Below are positions 1 through 10,811 of a DNA stretch of 64,000 nucleotides, piece after piece. The stretch comes from Pyxicephalus adspersus (lineage: Eukaryota > Chordata > Amphibia > Anura > Pyxicephalidae). Below the pieces are notes generated by a model. That model worked only from the letters and a program-made list of their open reading frames with translations. It was not told the DNA's origin and searched no databases. Where the stretch lies: NCBI RefSeq assembly GCF_032062135.1, contig NC_092868.1, positions 50,201,163 to 50,265,162 on the forward strand, in the 5' to 3' direction. Every line of letters starts with the position of its first letter. Position 1 is the stretch's first letter. A program made the position numbers and the translations under genes.

Positions 1-1593
1 GCTTACATCCCCTCTCTTATGCCAGAGGACCTGGGAACTATTGTAAAGAGGGGAACACAGATTTATATGATATCACTAAAAGACTGATCGTAGATATAAA
101 TGAAAGACTTCTAAGGAATTGAAACTTGCTTAGTTTGCATTAACCACCTTTACTTGCATTTACTACATTGCCACCAGTCCCCTATTTTCCAGGCCAGTCT
201 TAATGCCCTTGCTTCTTGTCCCCATGTCAATACTTACATGTCCCTTACCTGTCAAAAGGCTTAAATGGAAAATGCACAACATACAGTATAAAACTAGTTA
301 TAAAAATGTTACTGCAGAACATGTATTATTGTATTTTAATATATAACCTGAGCCAAAACTTTTTGTTTTTGGATAGACGAGGGAAGAATTAAAAAAAGTC
401 ATGGTTGTCCAATAGAAGGGTTACCCTCTTTCCTATGTGCCAGTGACAACAGTAACAATTTGCCCTGGTGACAATGGGCAATAGGATATAGAAGTAATTC
501 TCCCCAACATGGACATACACAGAAAGAGAAATCCAAATGAGATTCCAAACTTTCCCTACTCTATCCAAAACTAGAAAATCATATTCTTTATGTGTTGTAT
601 AGAAAGAAGGCAAGGGTCCATATCATGGAACTTGGGACAGTGAAGAAGACCACTGGCTAATAGTTACTTTTTCCTACCCCAGCCAAATGAGCATTTACCC
701 TATGTACCCTAAACAGTCCAAAATTTTGGCTTTAGGGTCCCTTTAGATTGTTGATCTGATCCGTTACAATACACCAGGATAAAACAGTACAGGTAAATTT
801 AAGGGATCTACCTATGCAAAGTTTGCAAAGATTGGGGAGACGATTGGCCAGGTTCTTTTGTTCCCTGATCCTAACCATTATTGTTGTAACCATCAATGGA
901 GATGTCTGCTAACCATTTCCCTTTTTCCAAACATAGACATTTTGGGTGGATCTGCATATGGGACGTTTAGGGGGTACAAGCAGAAACTACAAGACAATAA
1001 TTGGGGTATTAAGAGGGACAATTAGATAGGCTGGGAAACTATATTTTTTTTAACCAAGAATTACAACAATTGTGTTTCAGAACCCAACAGAAGATGCCGT
1101 TGCCTGAGGGCAGTTGTATCTCACCAGGGTCCAGCCATCATTTAATGTCTATGGAGAACATTAGAAAGAATATTATTAGAATGACAAATTCCTCCTACAG
1201 AATGCTTAAATAGTAATATTAAAATACACAATAATAGAAAAATGGAGAGAATCATGGGAAACATTCCTTAAAATTGAATACTTTTTTTAAACCAATTTGG
1301 TCTTACCAAAAATGATGGCAAAGGTAAAGCAATATTAGAGAGGAAAGAACAGAAACTGGATCTTCCAATACTTTAATAAAATAAAGGTAAGGCTGCCAAC
1401 TCCTTAATAGAAATATAGCGAAGAGGAAAAAAAAGGACAAAAGAAAAAAGCCCTTCTGGCCTTTATTTTCCTCTTTGCTATAAAGCATTATTACACTGAA
1501 ATTTTAATTTTGGAATAATTTTGGTAAAATTAGGCTAAAGGCCAACTATCCTTACAAGTGAACATTTTACAAAAGTTGAAAGTTTGTGCCAAA
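1..1593. other. Intergenic, no gene recognised
   Basis: AT-rich sequence in which I see no open frame longer than about 75 codons, no splice-flanked coding exon and no recognisable repeat. The frames that exist have no family resemblance. Confidence 0.5.
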
Positions 1594-1899
1594 GGCTACG
1601 TACACACGTCAGATGGCTCTCGTTTGATAGTCGTCTCAGGGCTCACATTCGACAAGAATCTGGCGTGTGTACAGTGCTCTTTGTCGGCCCACCGAACGAC
1701 CGTCCTGGTGGATCCACAGACGACGAAGAAGGAATGATCGTAATGAAAGTGAAGGGAAGAGAGCGCAGCAGGGTGCATCCTTCTCCCCCTCCCCTCCATG
1801 GAGCAGTGTATGAGTATGTACAGTACTTGTTCATGCATTGTGCAGTCGTTTGTCGTTGGAAAGATCCTTTCCAACAACAATAATTGTGTGTACATAGCC
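1594..1899. mobile_element. PIF/Harbinger-like MITE, family A
   Basis: A non-coding element of about 306 bp with terminal inverted repeats: GGCTACGTACACACGT at the left and the complementary TGTGTACATAGCC at the right. It is followed by TAA, with AAA on the left side as a decayed copy. The interior holds a GC-rich dyad and the hallmark GGAAAGATCCTTTCCAAC near the right end. Other copies in the window carry clean TTA or TAA duplications, which suggests the PIF/Harbinger superfamily. The opposed open frames inside it are by-products of the inverted repeat and not genes. Confidence 0.8.
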
Positions 1900-1902
1900 T
1901 AA

Positions 1903-3325
1903 GACATTGACTGTTTTACAGTATATCCATCCTGTCCCCAAGCAGACTTTGACATTTGGCATGTAGGGAAATTGTCAGACCTAAGACATAAAAAAGGTGA
2001 AGGGAGTTCTCATGTTTATGGCACAAGATCTTGGTCTCAGACCTCCCTGTTCTTTGATGATAGTGAAAAGTGAAGAACCCCTGGGAGCAGCACACTTTCA
2101 CTCCTTTTGATGCTGTCCTGGGAGAACACAAAAAAAGAGGTGATTAAGCCTAATGGTGGTCCAGACATAAGTCCATGAGTTGGGAAGTGTGCCTGACACC
2201 CGGCTGTGAATTGTCACAAGTGCCTGGGAAAGGAGGAAGTGTGCGGCTTACATCTCCCCTGGTATTACAGAGGGTACAGCAGAGATATAGGGCATTACTA
2301 GGAGATGAACCATAAAAGGGAGATAAAAGCATTGCTGGAAAAAAACCTTTGGATATCGAACATGGTCCTACTAGAATATACTCCATATTTGTTACTATAT
2401 TTTACCTATCCCTTGTCAGAAACTAATTATCATGCCCACATCCCTAGATATATGTATATTTATGGACTGATTTATGGGCATCAAAGAATATACTTATAGT
2501 ACATATTTTGTAGATATATTTACTATTTACATACATTTTCATTATTATAAATAGCTCATTATTTTTACATTTTTAATACCATTTTATAACATTTGTCTAC
2601 TTTGTATTGGTATTGTTTTTAAATATAACTATTTCCCGTAATATTTCTACCACCATAAATCATATTATCTACAAACTACATTAACAGAGATACATTTCAA
2701 TGTTCTAAAATTGTTATACACTTGACCAGTTTTCCTTTTCTGAAATTGTTGTGAATACAGGTAAAACATCTTGAATCCAATTGAAAAGACACATTTAGGG
2801 TTGTTGAAAGGGATCAAGGGGCTTTATATATATATTTTTTGTGTGTTTGTTATTGACCCTTTTTTTTATATATAAAAATAAATAAATAAATATTTAAAGC
2901 AATAGTTTTCTGTTCTGACTTAATTTTTACTATTTTACATTGTTGCCTTTTTTCTTGCTGTGAAAAGGTAAAATAATAATAATAATAATAATAACATACA
3001 AGTAAAAAGGGAATAAAACACCAAATTCATGGTTAAATTCAAAAGACTTTTTGCAAACTTAGTATGTGACTTGAAACTTAGTATGTAATTGACAAAGCAA
3101 GATGGAAATAGATGGAAACAAATGTATACTTTTTTTTTCAAGCTAAAACATGAATCATTTCTAAATACAACTTTTTAAATACACTAACATAATTTCAAGC
3201 AAATGGTAAAATGAGAGGATAATTATGCTGACATTGTAATTTGTCCTAAGCGGATTATACATTTGTTTTGCTGAGTTCCGGGTTTATTTCCCCTCAGTCA
3301 GTTTATAAGACTTTCATGAGTTTAA
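1903..3325. other. Intergenic, AT-rich with AAT microsatellite
   Basis: No coding exon recognised. Holds low-complexity AT tracts near 2820-2900 and an (AAT)n microsatellite at about 2971-2994. Confidence 0.45.
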
Positions 3326-3459
3326 TTTATAAAACAGGGATTCTGACATTCCCTCAAACATTCCCTAGTGGTAATCAAATACTCCCAATGAAACACATGG
3401 ATTTGGAAGATTCCCACAAAGGAATATATGAGGGAATGTCTGGTTCCATGTTTTATAAA
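3326..3459. repeat. Short inverted-repeat element
   Basis: Two arms of about 30 bp face each other. The left arm begins TTTATAAAACAGGGATTC and the right arm ends CCATGTTTTATAAA. Both contain GACATTCCCTC or its complement, and about 25 of 30 positions match. This is typical of a small MITE. I could not identify the family or a target-site duplication. Confidence 0.55.
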
Positions 3460-5130
3460 GGAAGCCTCTTGTGTTTGTTGGGATTTCCTCTTTGGATCCA
3501 AAAGCATACAGTTGGATAATCAGCTTCCATTAGCTTTGACCCTGTACTATGGACTTGACTGTGATATGAACATTAGGTAGTAAGCTCCTACATTTGGTAA
3601 CATTTGGTAACTGATATAAAGGTTTATTTTTTTATGTTTTAAACTCCTGAACACCACAAGAGACATTTCCTGGATGTCACACGCTTGTGCTAGGCACACT
3701 TTAACACTTACGCACACTTTTTGGGACTGGGTGAGGATCAAAGAATGTTTGGTCAGCAATAAAATGACTAAAAAATCCTCAGTCCTAGAGTAAGGCACAT
3801 GCTAGAGGATTGTCAGTGTTAAATCTAGCTTTGGTGGATAAAGGAACCATTAAGTAGAACAGAACTAAAATCATTCTTTTATTTCTAAATTTGTTTGATC
3901 AAAAATAAGGGATATTGAATGTAGATTTAGAAGAACCTTAACTGATCAGGTTGTTAGGTATCTAATAAGGTTTTGGGGATCTTTATATTGATTTCTGTAT
4001 CATTGCATTTTGCAGAATACGGACATGTGCTTATCTTCATTAATGGAAATCCAAAAAATGTTTGGTTTCTCTGTAGAGAGGGTTTCAGAGAAATAGAAAA
4101 ATGGTTTATTATAAATAAAGGTTTATAGGTTATAAATATAGATGTTTCATCCTACTAGTAGTAATATGATATACCCCTTCAACAATTAGGGGTTTGAATC
4201 CTAATAACTTGGAAGATACAAACTAGTAAGGTAATTGTACATTAGATAGAATAAAGATGGTGAAACACTTCATGACATGTTTCGCCCATCCAGGCTTCTT
4301 CAGAGGCAAACGGAAACCAAAGGTATCCAAAAACCATACGCTTTTTGGATCCATATCACCCAGGGGGTGTAATACTTAATGAGCATATTTTAATTAAAAA
4401 AGTATTAAATTAAACTATAATGATCAATTTGAATTGCAATTATTTATCAATCAATATTAGGAATGAATTGCATTGTGTGATAATACGCTCAATTATTTTT
4501 CAATTACCACTCCACAATACCATAAAACAAGTCAATGGAATTGAGGATTGAATAAGTTTAGGTGAGCAACTGTTTGGGTGGCTTTGCTGTATTACACACA
4601 CATTGATATTTTATTTTTTCCTAATAATAAACCACAATAGAGTCTTGTCTTGTAGCTATTGATAAATGCAGAAATATGGGAGGTAAAGGGATTCCCAATA
4701 TTGACTAATATGAAATCTTAAGAATACAGAAAGCTTGCATTTACAATAAGTCAAATTTGTTATCATTTGAACTACAAAGGTTCTGCAAAACTAATAAACT
4801 GAAATAAAAAGCTTCCTACTTGCAATGCAATTTGTTTTTTTAATTTTTTTAATAAATCTAAATAAATATTATCCTATATTCTCTAATTTAGACCCCTTCA
4901 GTCCAGCAATTGTCCTTGCCACATTCCAACACTAGAACTAAAAACAAAGGTTATTTTGAAAAACCAACCAAAAAAAACAGGACTTTTAAGGGCAAATAAA
5001 CAAATTCTCCAATACAATTAAAAATGTATCAAATGAGCTTTATTTCTATTCACATTTTAAAAGTGTATTTGTAGCACACACACAACATATAAAAACATTG
5101 TTAGCACCAACATAGACCTAATAATATGTT
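3460..5130. other. Intergenic, no gene recognised
   Basis: AT-rich. A stretch near 4265-4320 (ATGTTTCGCCC then CAGGCTTCTTCAGAGG) resembles the end region of a dispersed retroelement, but too little remains to classify. Nothing else is supported. Confidence 0.4.
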
Positions 5131-5290
5131 AGATTGTAAGCTCCTTTGGGCAAGGTCCTCTTTTCCTCCTTTGTCAGTGTTTGTATCTATCTATCATTTG
5201 CAACACCTATTTTATGTACAGTGGTAAGTAATATCATGGTGCTTTATAAACACAAAATAATAATACAGAATAATAATAATAATATAAAAA
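5131..5290 (+). repeat. Degenerate LINE 3' tail with AAT repeat
   Basis: Begins AGATTGTAAGCTCCTTTGGG, continues through GTCAGTGTTTGTAT and a TACAGTGGTAAGTAATAT block, and ends in AAT repeats. The same order of motifs recurs at 5930, 22296, 47260, 48800, 49553 and 59412, so it is a dispersed family. The longer copy at 49280 shows it is the 3' end of a LINE. Confidence 0.7.
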
Positions 5291-5929
5291 AGTGCTTTTA
5301 AGCATGAAATGCCAAAGCTGTGCAATTTAATTGCCTTTTTTCAGCCAGCAGTGCAATAAATCCTTTGATTTTCTGGTATGGATCTAAATCCACTTGTAAT
5401 CTGATACAAGTTTTAGCATGTTGAATTCATTAAAAAATGTTTTTATCTGCAGGTTTCCATTAAAGAATGATCAGTGGTTTTGACTTGTAGGGGTCCTTTG
5501 TATTGCAATGGTGCTCATGTATTGTCAACTTATTGGGGACTCTGGGTGGTTGACACGTCATTGTCACTTTCAGAAAGCTGGACCAGAATAATGATTTGCA
5601 GCCAATGCCAGAACAGCTGCATGTAGACTGAAAACGACTGCAAGAGCCTGCAGGAAATTAGCAGCATTGAAAAAAAAAACAAATATAAATATAATATATA
5701 AATATATATATGTAAATATGAAAAATTGCGGAGTCTGTATTGAAAGCAGTGAATCTGACATTCACAAATACTTGTTGGAACGCTGTGGTTACTTTAATCC
5801 AAGCACTAAACTGATTGAGGCAGATTTATCCCTTTCAGTTTAAATAAATGTAATTGTAAGCTAATATTTCTGCAGTAACAGAGAACAGAAGCCCAAAGAA
5901 ATATATAGTATAACTCAATAATATATAAT

Positions 5930-6192
5930 GTACCTCCTAGATTGTAAACTCTTCAGAGCAGAGTCCTTTTCTCCTCCTCTTGTGTCATTGTCTGTATTCG
6001 TCTGTCATTTACAACCCCTATTTAATATACAGCTCTAGGTTATAGGTTGACGCTATATAAATACTGTTTATTATTATTAATATTATTATTAATAATAATA
6101 ATAATGTACAGTGCTGTGTAATAAGTTGTCACTATATAAATGTTTTTTTTTTATTATTATTATTTTTGTTAATATTAATATTAATAATAACA
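5930..6192 (+). repeat. LINE 3' tail, partly duplicated, with ATT repeats
   Basis: Contains AGATTGTAAACTCTTCAGAG, then GTCATTTACAACCCCTATTT and a CTATATAAATACTG end. A second partial copy of the tail follows (TACAGTGCTGTGTAATAAG), and each is followed by an ATT/AAT microsatellite. The arrangement suggests slippage or tandem duplication of the tail. Confidence 0.7.
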
Positions 6193-7821
6193 AAATGATG
6201 CAATTGCAAAAATGCATACGATGTGAATGTTTTATACTCTGTTAGCACGTCTAAAAATACACAAACTTTCTGTTATAAATGGATGTACTATATGAACATA
6301 AATCAGATTTAACTGTTTCCCGTACAATTTTAGAATGGACAGAAGTGTGTCAGTTTTTGGCAGCAGCTCGTACTGAGCTTCTTACAGCAATGGGGCAAAT
6401 GTGAGTAAGGGGGAGGGCAGTTGACATAGTGTCACCTTGTTGAGACTTTAGATTAGAGAGAGGACATGGAGGTGTCACAAGGCACACTTTGTTTGGTACA
6501 AGAATTAGCCCTTTGGCTGTTTTCCCAGAGACTGAGATTCCAAGAATGGGACAGGTTTCAGGATGTCTACATTGAGCTATTATTGCAGTTTCACCAAATA
6601 CAATCATGGGAAAATTGTGGGAAAGCAAAGTGTGAATAAGGTGTCTGAAGACAAAAGATTGTCTTCCCAACCCAGCTCTTTACAAATGGAGCGGGCAACG
6701 TTTGTAGTTTGTTGTCACCACCATGGCCATGGTCCACACTTCTTGGTAGAGGCTAATTTAGGAGAAGTCAACCAACCAAAATAAGCAAACTGGGTCCCTG
6801 TAGCTCTTGCTATAATGGGCAAATCTGCACAATGTTGACCTTGCCCTCCTCTAGTAATACAAGTTCCCCATGCTACCACTGCCATCATTCCCCTAATTTT
6901 CTTCTGGTCTGGCATTTTCCTGGATCTGTCATTGGATAGCCATTATTGTAACTCCTGAACACGCAGATTTATTCTTGGTATCGTACAGATGCAGGGACTA
7001 GACAGTTATGCACCCTGCACCGCCCTGCAGTAATTATTTAAATATTTAACATATTTTTATCTCTTTTTCATGTTTTCTTTTTGTATATGGAAAATGTTTA
7101 ATAAAAACTCAGTTTCAAAAATATTTAACATTTTGAGATCAGAAATATTTTTTTTTCTTTTGGATGCAGTGGAAAAACTGCTAATAAATGTGTTATTTTA
7201 AAGTTCAGTTTTTGCTTTAACTACCTTAACAAGAGCACGTTAAAAAAAAGGCCTACTATGGTATTAAATGGTAGCTGCAGACCATGTGATCAAGCCACCA
7301 AGGGTAGGAGCTCAGTTTCATGACCACATTGTTGCTTTTTAAGTTTAAAGGTAAAATGCTAATTGCTATGAGAATTGATAAATCCTGCAGCAGAGAATTT
7401 GGAATGCACAACTGAATTTGTTTCTAGCTGTCAAATGAGAAATCAGTCAAATTAGCTAACACATACTGACTCTGAAAACTTGTTTGGGCTTTTACACTTT
7501 ATAAAAAGACTCCAAGTGTAAATTGGTTTATATCAATCTTCCACTCTAACAATATTAATTTGTCTGCACTGTCATTGTAATGCAAAGCTGGGGTCATGTG
7601 ATTCTTTTTCTGTAATATTAAAAAGCTTCAGTGACCCCAACAGGTTACTACTGGGCATTACACTACAAGTAAGCCAACATTTTAAAAGGGGCAATATATT
7701 GGAACAATTCATAAATAATTTTGGGTTGACTTTTTATGAAAGGAGTGCTTAGTGAATAGTACAAAGTCATGTCAAGTTTTTAGTAAATTAACCATACTCC
7801 CTCAAGAATGCTTTGTTTTGC
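6193..7821. other. Intergenic, no gene recognised
   Basis: The longest frame (6350-6670, minus, 106 codons) has no recognisable domain and no flanking splice or promoter context. No repeat family was recognised. Confidence 0.4.
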
Positions 7822-8190
7822 ATAATAATAATAAATATAATAACTAGTAATGATTGAATAAACAAGATATTATTATACAGTATTTATATTATGCAGCTTT
7901 GTACAAAGTCCATAATCATGTCACTACATGTCCTTCAAAGGAGCTCACAATCTAATGTTTCTACCATAGTCAAATGTCTTTAATAAAGTCTAAGGTCAAT
8001 TTTTTGGGGGGGAAGCCAATTAACCTAACTGCATGTTTTTGGGATATGAGAGGAAACTGAAGTACAAGGAGGAACCCCACGCAGACCTGGGAAAAACCTG
8101 CAAACTCAATGCAGATAGTGCCCCGGCCAAGAATCAATCCTGGGACCTAGTGCTGCAAAGGCCAGAACACTAACTTCTGAGCCACCATAG
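7822..8190 (-). repeat. tRNA-headed SINE-like element (minus)
   Basis: Read on the minus strand, it starts near 8190 with TGGTGGCTCAGAAGTTAG and a box-B-like region, and runs through AGTTTGCAGG and CATGCAGTTAGGTTAATTGG. It ends at an ATTATTAT tail near 7822. The related copies at 50608, 56140 and 62156 confirm the family. It is full length but mutated. Confidence 0.75.
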
Positions 8191-8831
8191 TTTTGTTTTG
8201 CTTTATTTAAAGTTGCAGGATTACCTGAGTGATCTGCAGGCAATCATAGATTGAAAATATCCATTCATACTTATGGATATATTTAAAAGCATAGAGAATC
8301 TATTGTCTCATTTTATCAGAAGGCTGCAATTTATCCATATTGGATCATCTGTCGTAGTTGCTTGTCAACCTGTTCCCCTCTACATTCACATGGATACCTG
8401 AATTTCACTGGGCAGAGCATTCCTGTTTATGGAGCCAAGGGCAGTTAGATTGTGCATACATGTTCAACAGTCCTTCGAGATCTATGGGTATTATTGGATC
8501 GATGGAAGAGTCATGTAGAGGTAATGTCTAAATCACCTAGCTTTACAATTTTATGGGGAGAATGCATAAACCCAATGCATTAATCATACTGGCAAGATGT
8601 TCAGGGAAATATCAATCATTTCAAAAACAGTGGCCATTGGAGTGTTGCAATGGTACCCACAGTGGTCACTGGCACCATCCAACCACCCTTCACCAGCATT
8701 GTACCAGTGGGATCCTAAAAACGGGGGGATGTATTATCATTCCCTCCATTACTGGTCAATTATCCATATGGACAATATTACGTCTTTTAAGAAAGGACCA
8801 TAGTAAATACAACTTGGTTGCTTGATAGCCG
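8191..8831. other. Intergenic, no gene recognised
   Basis: Two overlapping short frames at 8553-8825 have no family signature. Nothing further seen. Confidence 0.35.
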
Positions 8832-9040
8832 CACTGGGCCTGATTTACTGAGGTTCTCCAAGACTCCAAGTCATGGCGGAACCTGGTTGATCTTCAAACC
8901 TAGAATGAATCTGGTCTTCAAATGAAAACATTTCCCAAATAATAGCAAATATGTTTTAGGAAATCCTTTATAGTTTTGACAGTATAGATATGGCAATCTA
9001 ACCTCTTAAGTTTTGGAGCTTCAGTAAGTCAGGCCCAGTG
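8832..9040. mobile_element. Palindromic MITE, family C
   Basis: An inverted-repeat element beginning CACTGGGCCTGATTTACTGA and ending TCAGTAAGTCAGGCCCAGTG. The whole body is a weak palindrome, with ATTGAAA/AACATTTGCCAA-type sequence in the middle. The family recurs at 18905, 25079, 26707, 29363, 31945, 37222, 41574 and 61462 (consensus end GGGCCTGATTTATTAAAGC). No coding capacity. Confidence 0.75.
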
Positions 9041-9629
9041 GGTTTATTGGGTATTTTTCGGTACATCATAGACTATACAAACATCAGAGAATAGGAACAA
9101 AATCCCTGTTCCAAAGAGTTTCCCATCAATTTTTTAATAGTCCAACTCAAAGTTAGGAAGAAGCTATTATGGCAATAACCATTATTCAGGACTTTTTTTT
9201 CTTTTTAACAACATTTTCGTGTTATGGTCCCCAAAGTGTCTGTATGGGAAAATCCTGCCTACCATCGAGTCCCACACAGCAGAGTGTGCTTTACATCAGA
9301 TTGTCAGATGTGACACTGAGGTGCCAAGTGCAGGCAAGGTGAAGGAAGGAGGGACAGGGTGGAGTTAGCTTCTTGGTCTCCTCAAAGGAAAGATCAGATC
9401 AAAGGCTTCTTGGACAATTCCTATGGGAACCTCAGCCTGGAAAATAGGTCAAATTTACGTACTGCGATGCTAAGCTACTTTATTAGACTTGTGGCAGGAC
9501 CTTTATTAGCCATGATGACCCAGAATGCTCCTCAAGTCAACACCAATGGATGGAACTTAGTAATGTGGCTGATTCTTTAGTTTTTTTGATTGTTGGATGA
9601 ATATACTGTACACACCTATGTAACCAACC

Positions 9630-10209
9630 ACAAACCATCCAGTTTGTAATTCATAAATCCCCATATCCCCAGATGGATAGGTATAGCTGTCCTGCCCAAG
9701 AACTAATGAAGTGACTGCTTTCAACACTGCATATCAGTAATTGTATCTTGGTAAACAGCCAGTTTATTATATTTAATACTCATGGAATGCACCTCCTAAA
9801 ATTTGGGGTTTGAGGGGTCACTAAGCACTGTATTGAGAATGTGAGCACCTTGTTTTTGCCTATAAAATTGCCTATAACTAAAGGGAACCACTAAACCATC
9901 CATTTTGTAATTCATAAATCCCCAATTCATAAATCCCCATATCCCCTGATGGATAGGTATAGCTGCCCTGCCCAGGAACTAATGAAGTCCCTTCTTCCTA
10001 CATAGAAAATCATAGCCTATCATAATGCATATACACAGAATATCACAGTCTATCAATATTGGTGTCAAGTTAAACAGTTAGTTAATTATATTTAATACCC
10101 ATGGATTGCACCTCTTAAAATTTTAGTTTGGGGGGGAGTTATCAAGCATTGTATTGAAAATGTGTGCCCTTTCTTTGGCTAAAATTGCTTCCAACTAAAG
10201 GGAAACACA
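9630..10209. repeat. Tandem duplication upstream of hes5-like gene 1
   Basis: Two directly repeated blocks, about 9630-9890 and 9891-10209. Each starts AAACCATCCA, continues TTTGTAATTCATAAATCCCC, GATGGATAGGTATAGCTG and GAACTAATGAAG, and ends AACTAAAGGGAA. The second copy is longer because of an internal repeat of CATAAATCCCC and an insertion near 9990-10060. The duplicated block ends about 600 bp upstream of the hes5-like start codon, so it could carry regulatory sequence, but no specific sites were identified. Confidence 0.8.
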
Positions 10210-10546
10210 AAGCTTTTTTAACTTGAAATGGTTAAAATGATTCCTTCTCATAAAAATGGCCAAAGGGCAAAGTCAGATCGATAATAGGGAAGAAATACGC
10301 CAATGTTTGTCCTTCGGCATAATACTGGCCATAAGACATGTGCCTCCAAACTTGTTATTCAACTGTATTTAGCATCTGGCTGATGCCTGGATTGTGAGCG
10401 CACATGCTGAATCTTTATAGGTAGTCATGTGCCACGGGATAATATTAAGTTTTAATGAGCCTTAAAAAAAAGTAATTGTTTTGATAGCAACAGCTGTCAG
10501 AGGAAGAGTAAGGAGATCAATTGCACCAAGTTATGGGCCATGAGGC

Positions 10547-10554
10547 TTTCCCAC
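10547..10554 (-). promoter_or_regulatory. Su(H)/RBPJ-type site, distal, hes5-like gene 1
   Basis: TTTCCCAC on the plus strand reads GTGGGAAA on the minus strand, matching the RBPJ core GTGGGAA. It lies 265 bp upstream of the start codon and faces the site at 10661. Hes5 genes are known direct Notch targets through such sites. Confidence 0.6.
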
Positions 10555-10660
10555 ACTTTTCTTCCTCTTTAAGGTTTATGACCTGTTACAGATGCTGTTG
10601 GACAGACTGTTGGCTTGCACACTTCTGTTGTTTCCCCCTGGGCTGTCATTGGCCGCTTAC

Positions 10661-10668
10661 TATGGGAA
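10661..10668 (+). promoter_or_regulatory. Su(H)/RBPJ-type site, proximal, hes5-like gene 1
   Basis: TATGGGAA fits the RBPJ consensus YRTGRGAA. It is oriented opposite to the site at 10547 and ends 46 bp before the TATA box. An inverted CCAAT (ATTGG) lies just upstream, near 10648. Confidence 0.55.
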
Positions 10669-10714
10669 CCTTAGCAGAATTTCCTATTCACACTTTATTA
10701 TGCAAACAGAGAGG

Positions 10715-10722
10715 TATAAAAA
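10715..10722 (+). promoter_or_regulatory. TATA box of hes5-like gene 1
   Basis: TATAAAAA, 90 bp before the start codon, with transcription expected to start near 10745. The spacing to the proximal RBPJ site is almost the same as in the second hes5-like gene. Confidence 0.75.
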
Positions 10723-10811
10723 GGGAAGAGCTCATTCCCTCACTTAGGCACACTCTGTCTGGCTCACCACAGTGAAGGATTGCTTAATACTGAGGATTAT
10801 ACCCTACTAGC

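Noticed and set aside
6350..6670. 106-codon minus-strand frame
   Set aside because: No recognisable motif, no conserved neighbour and no splice context; frames of this length occur by chance in 64 kb.
10521..10775. 84-codon frame upstream of hes5-like gene 1
   Set aside because: It overlaps the RBPJ sites and TATA box and has no domain.
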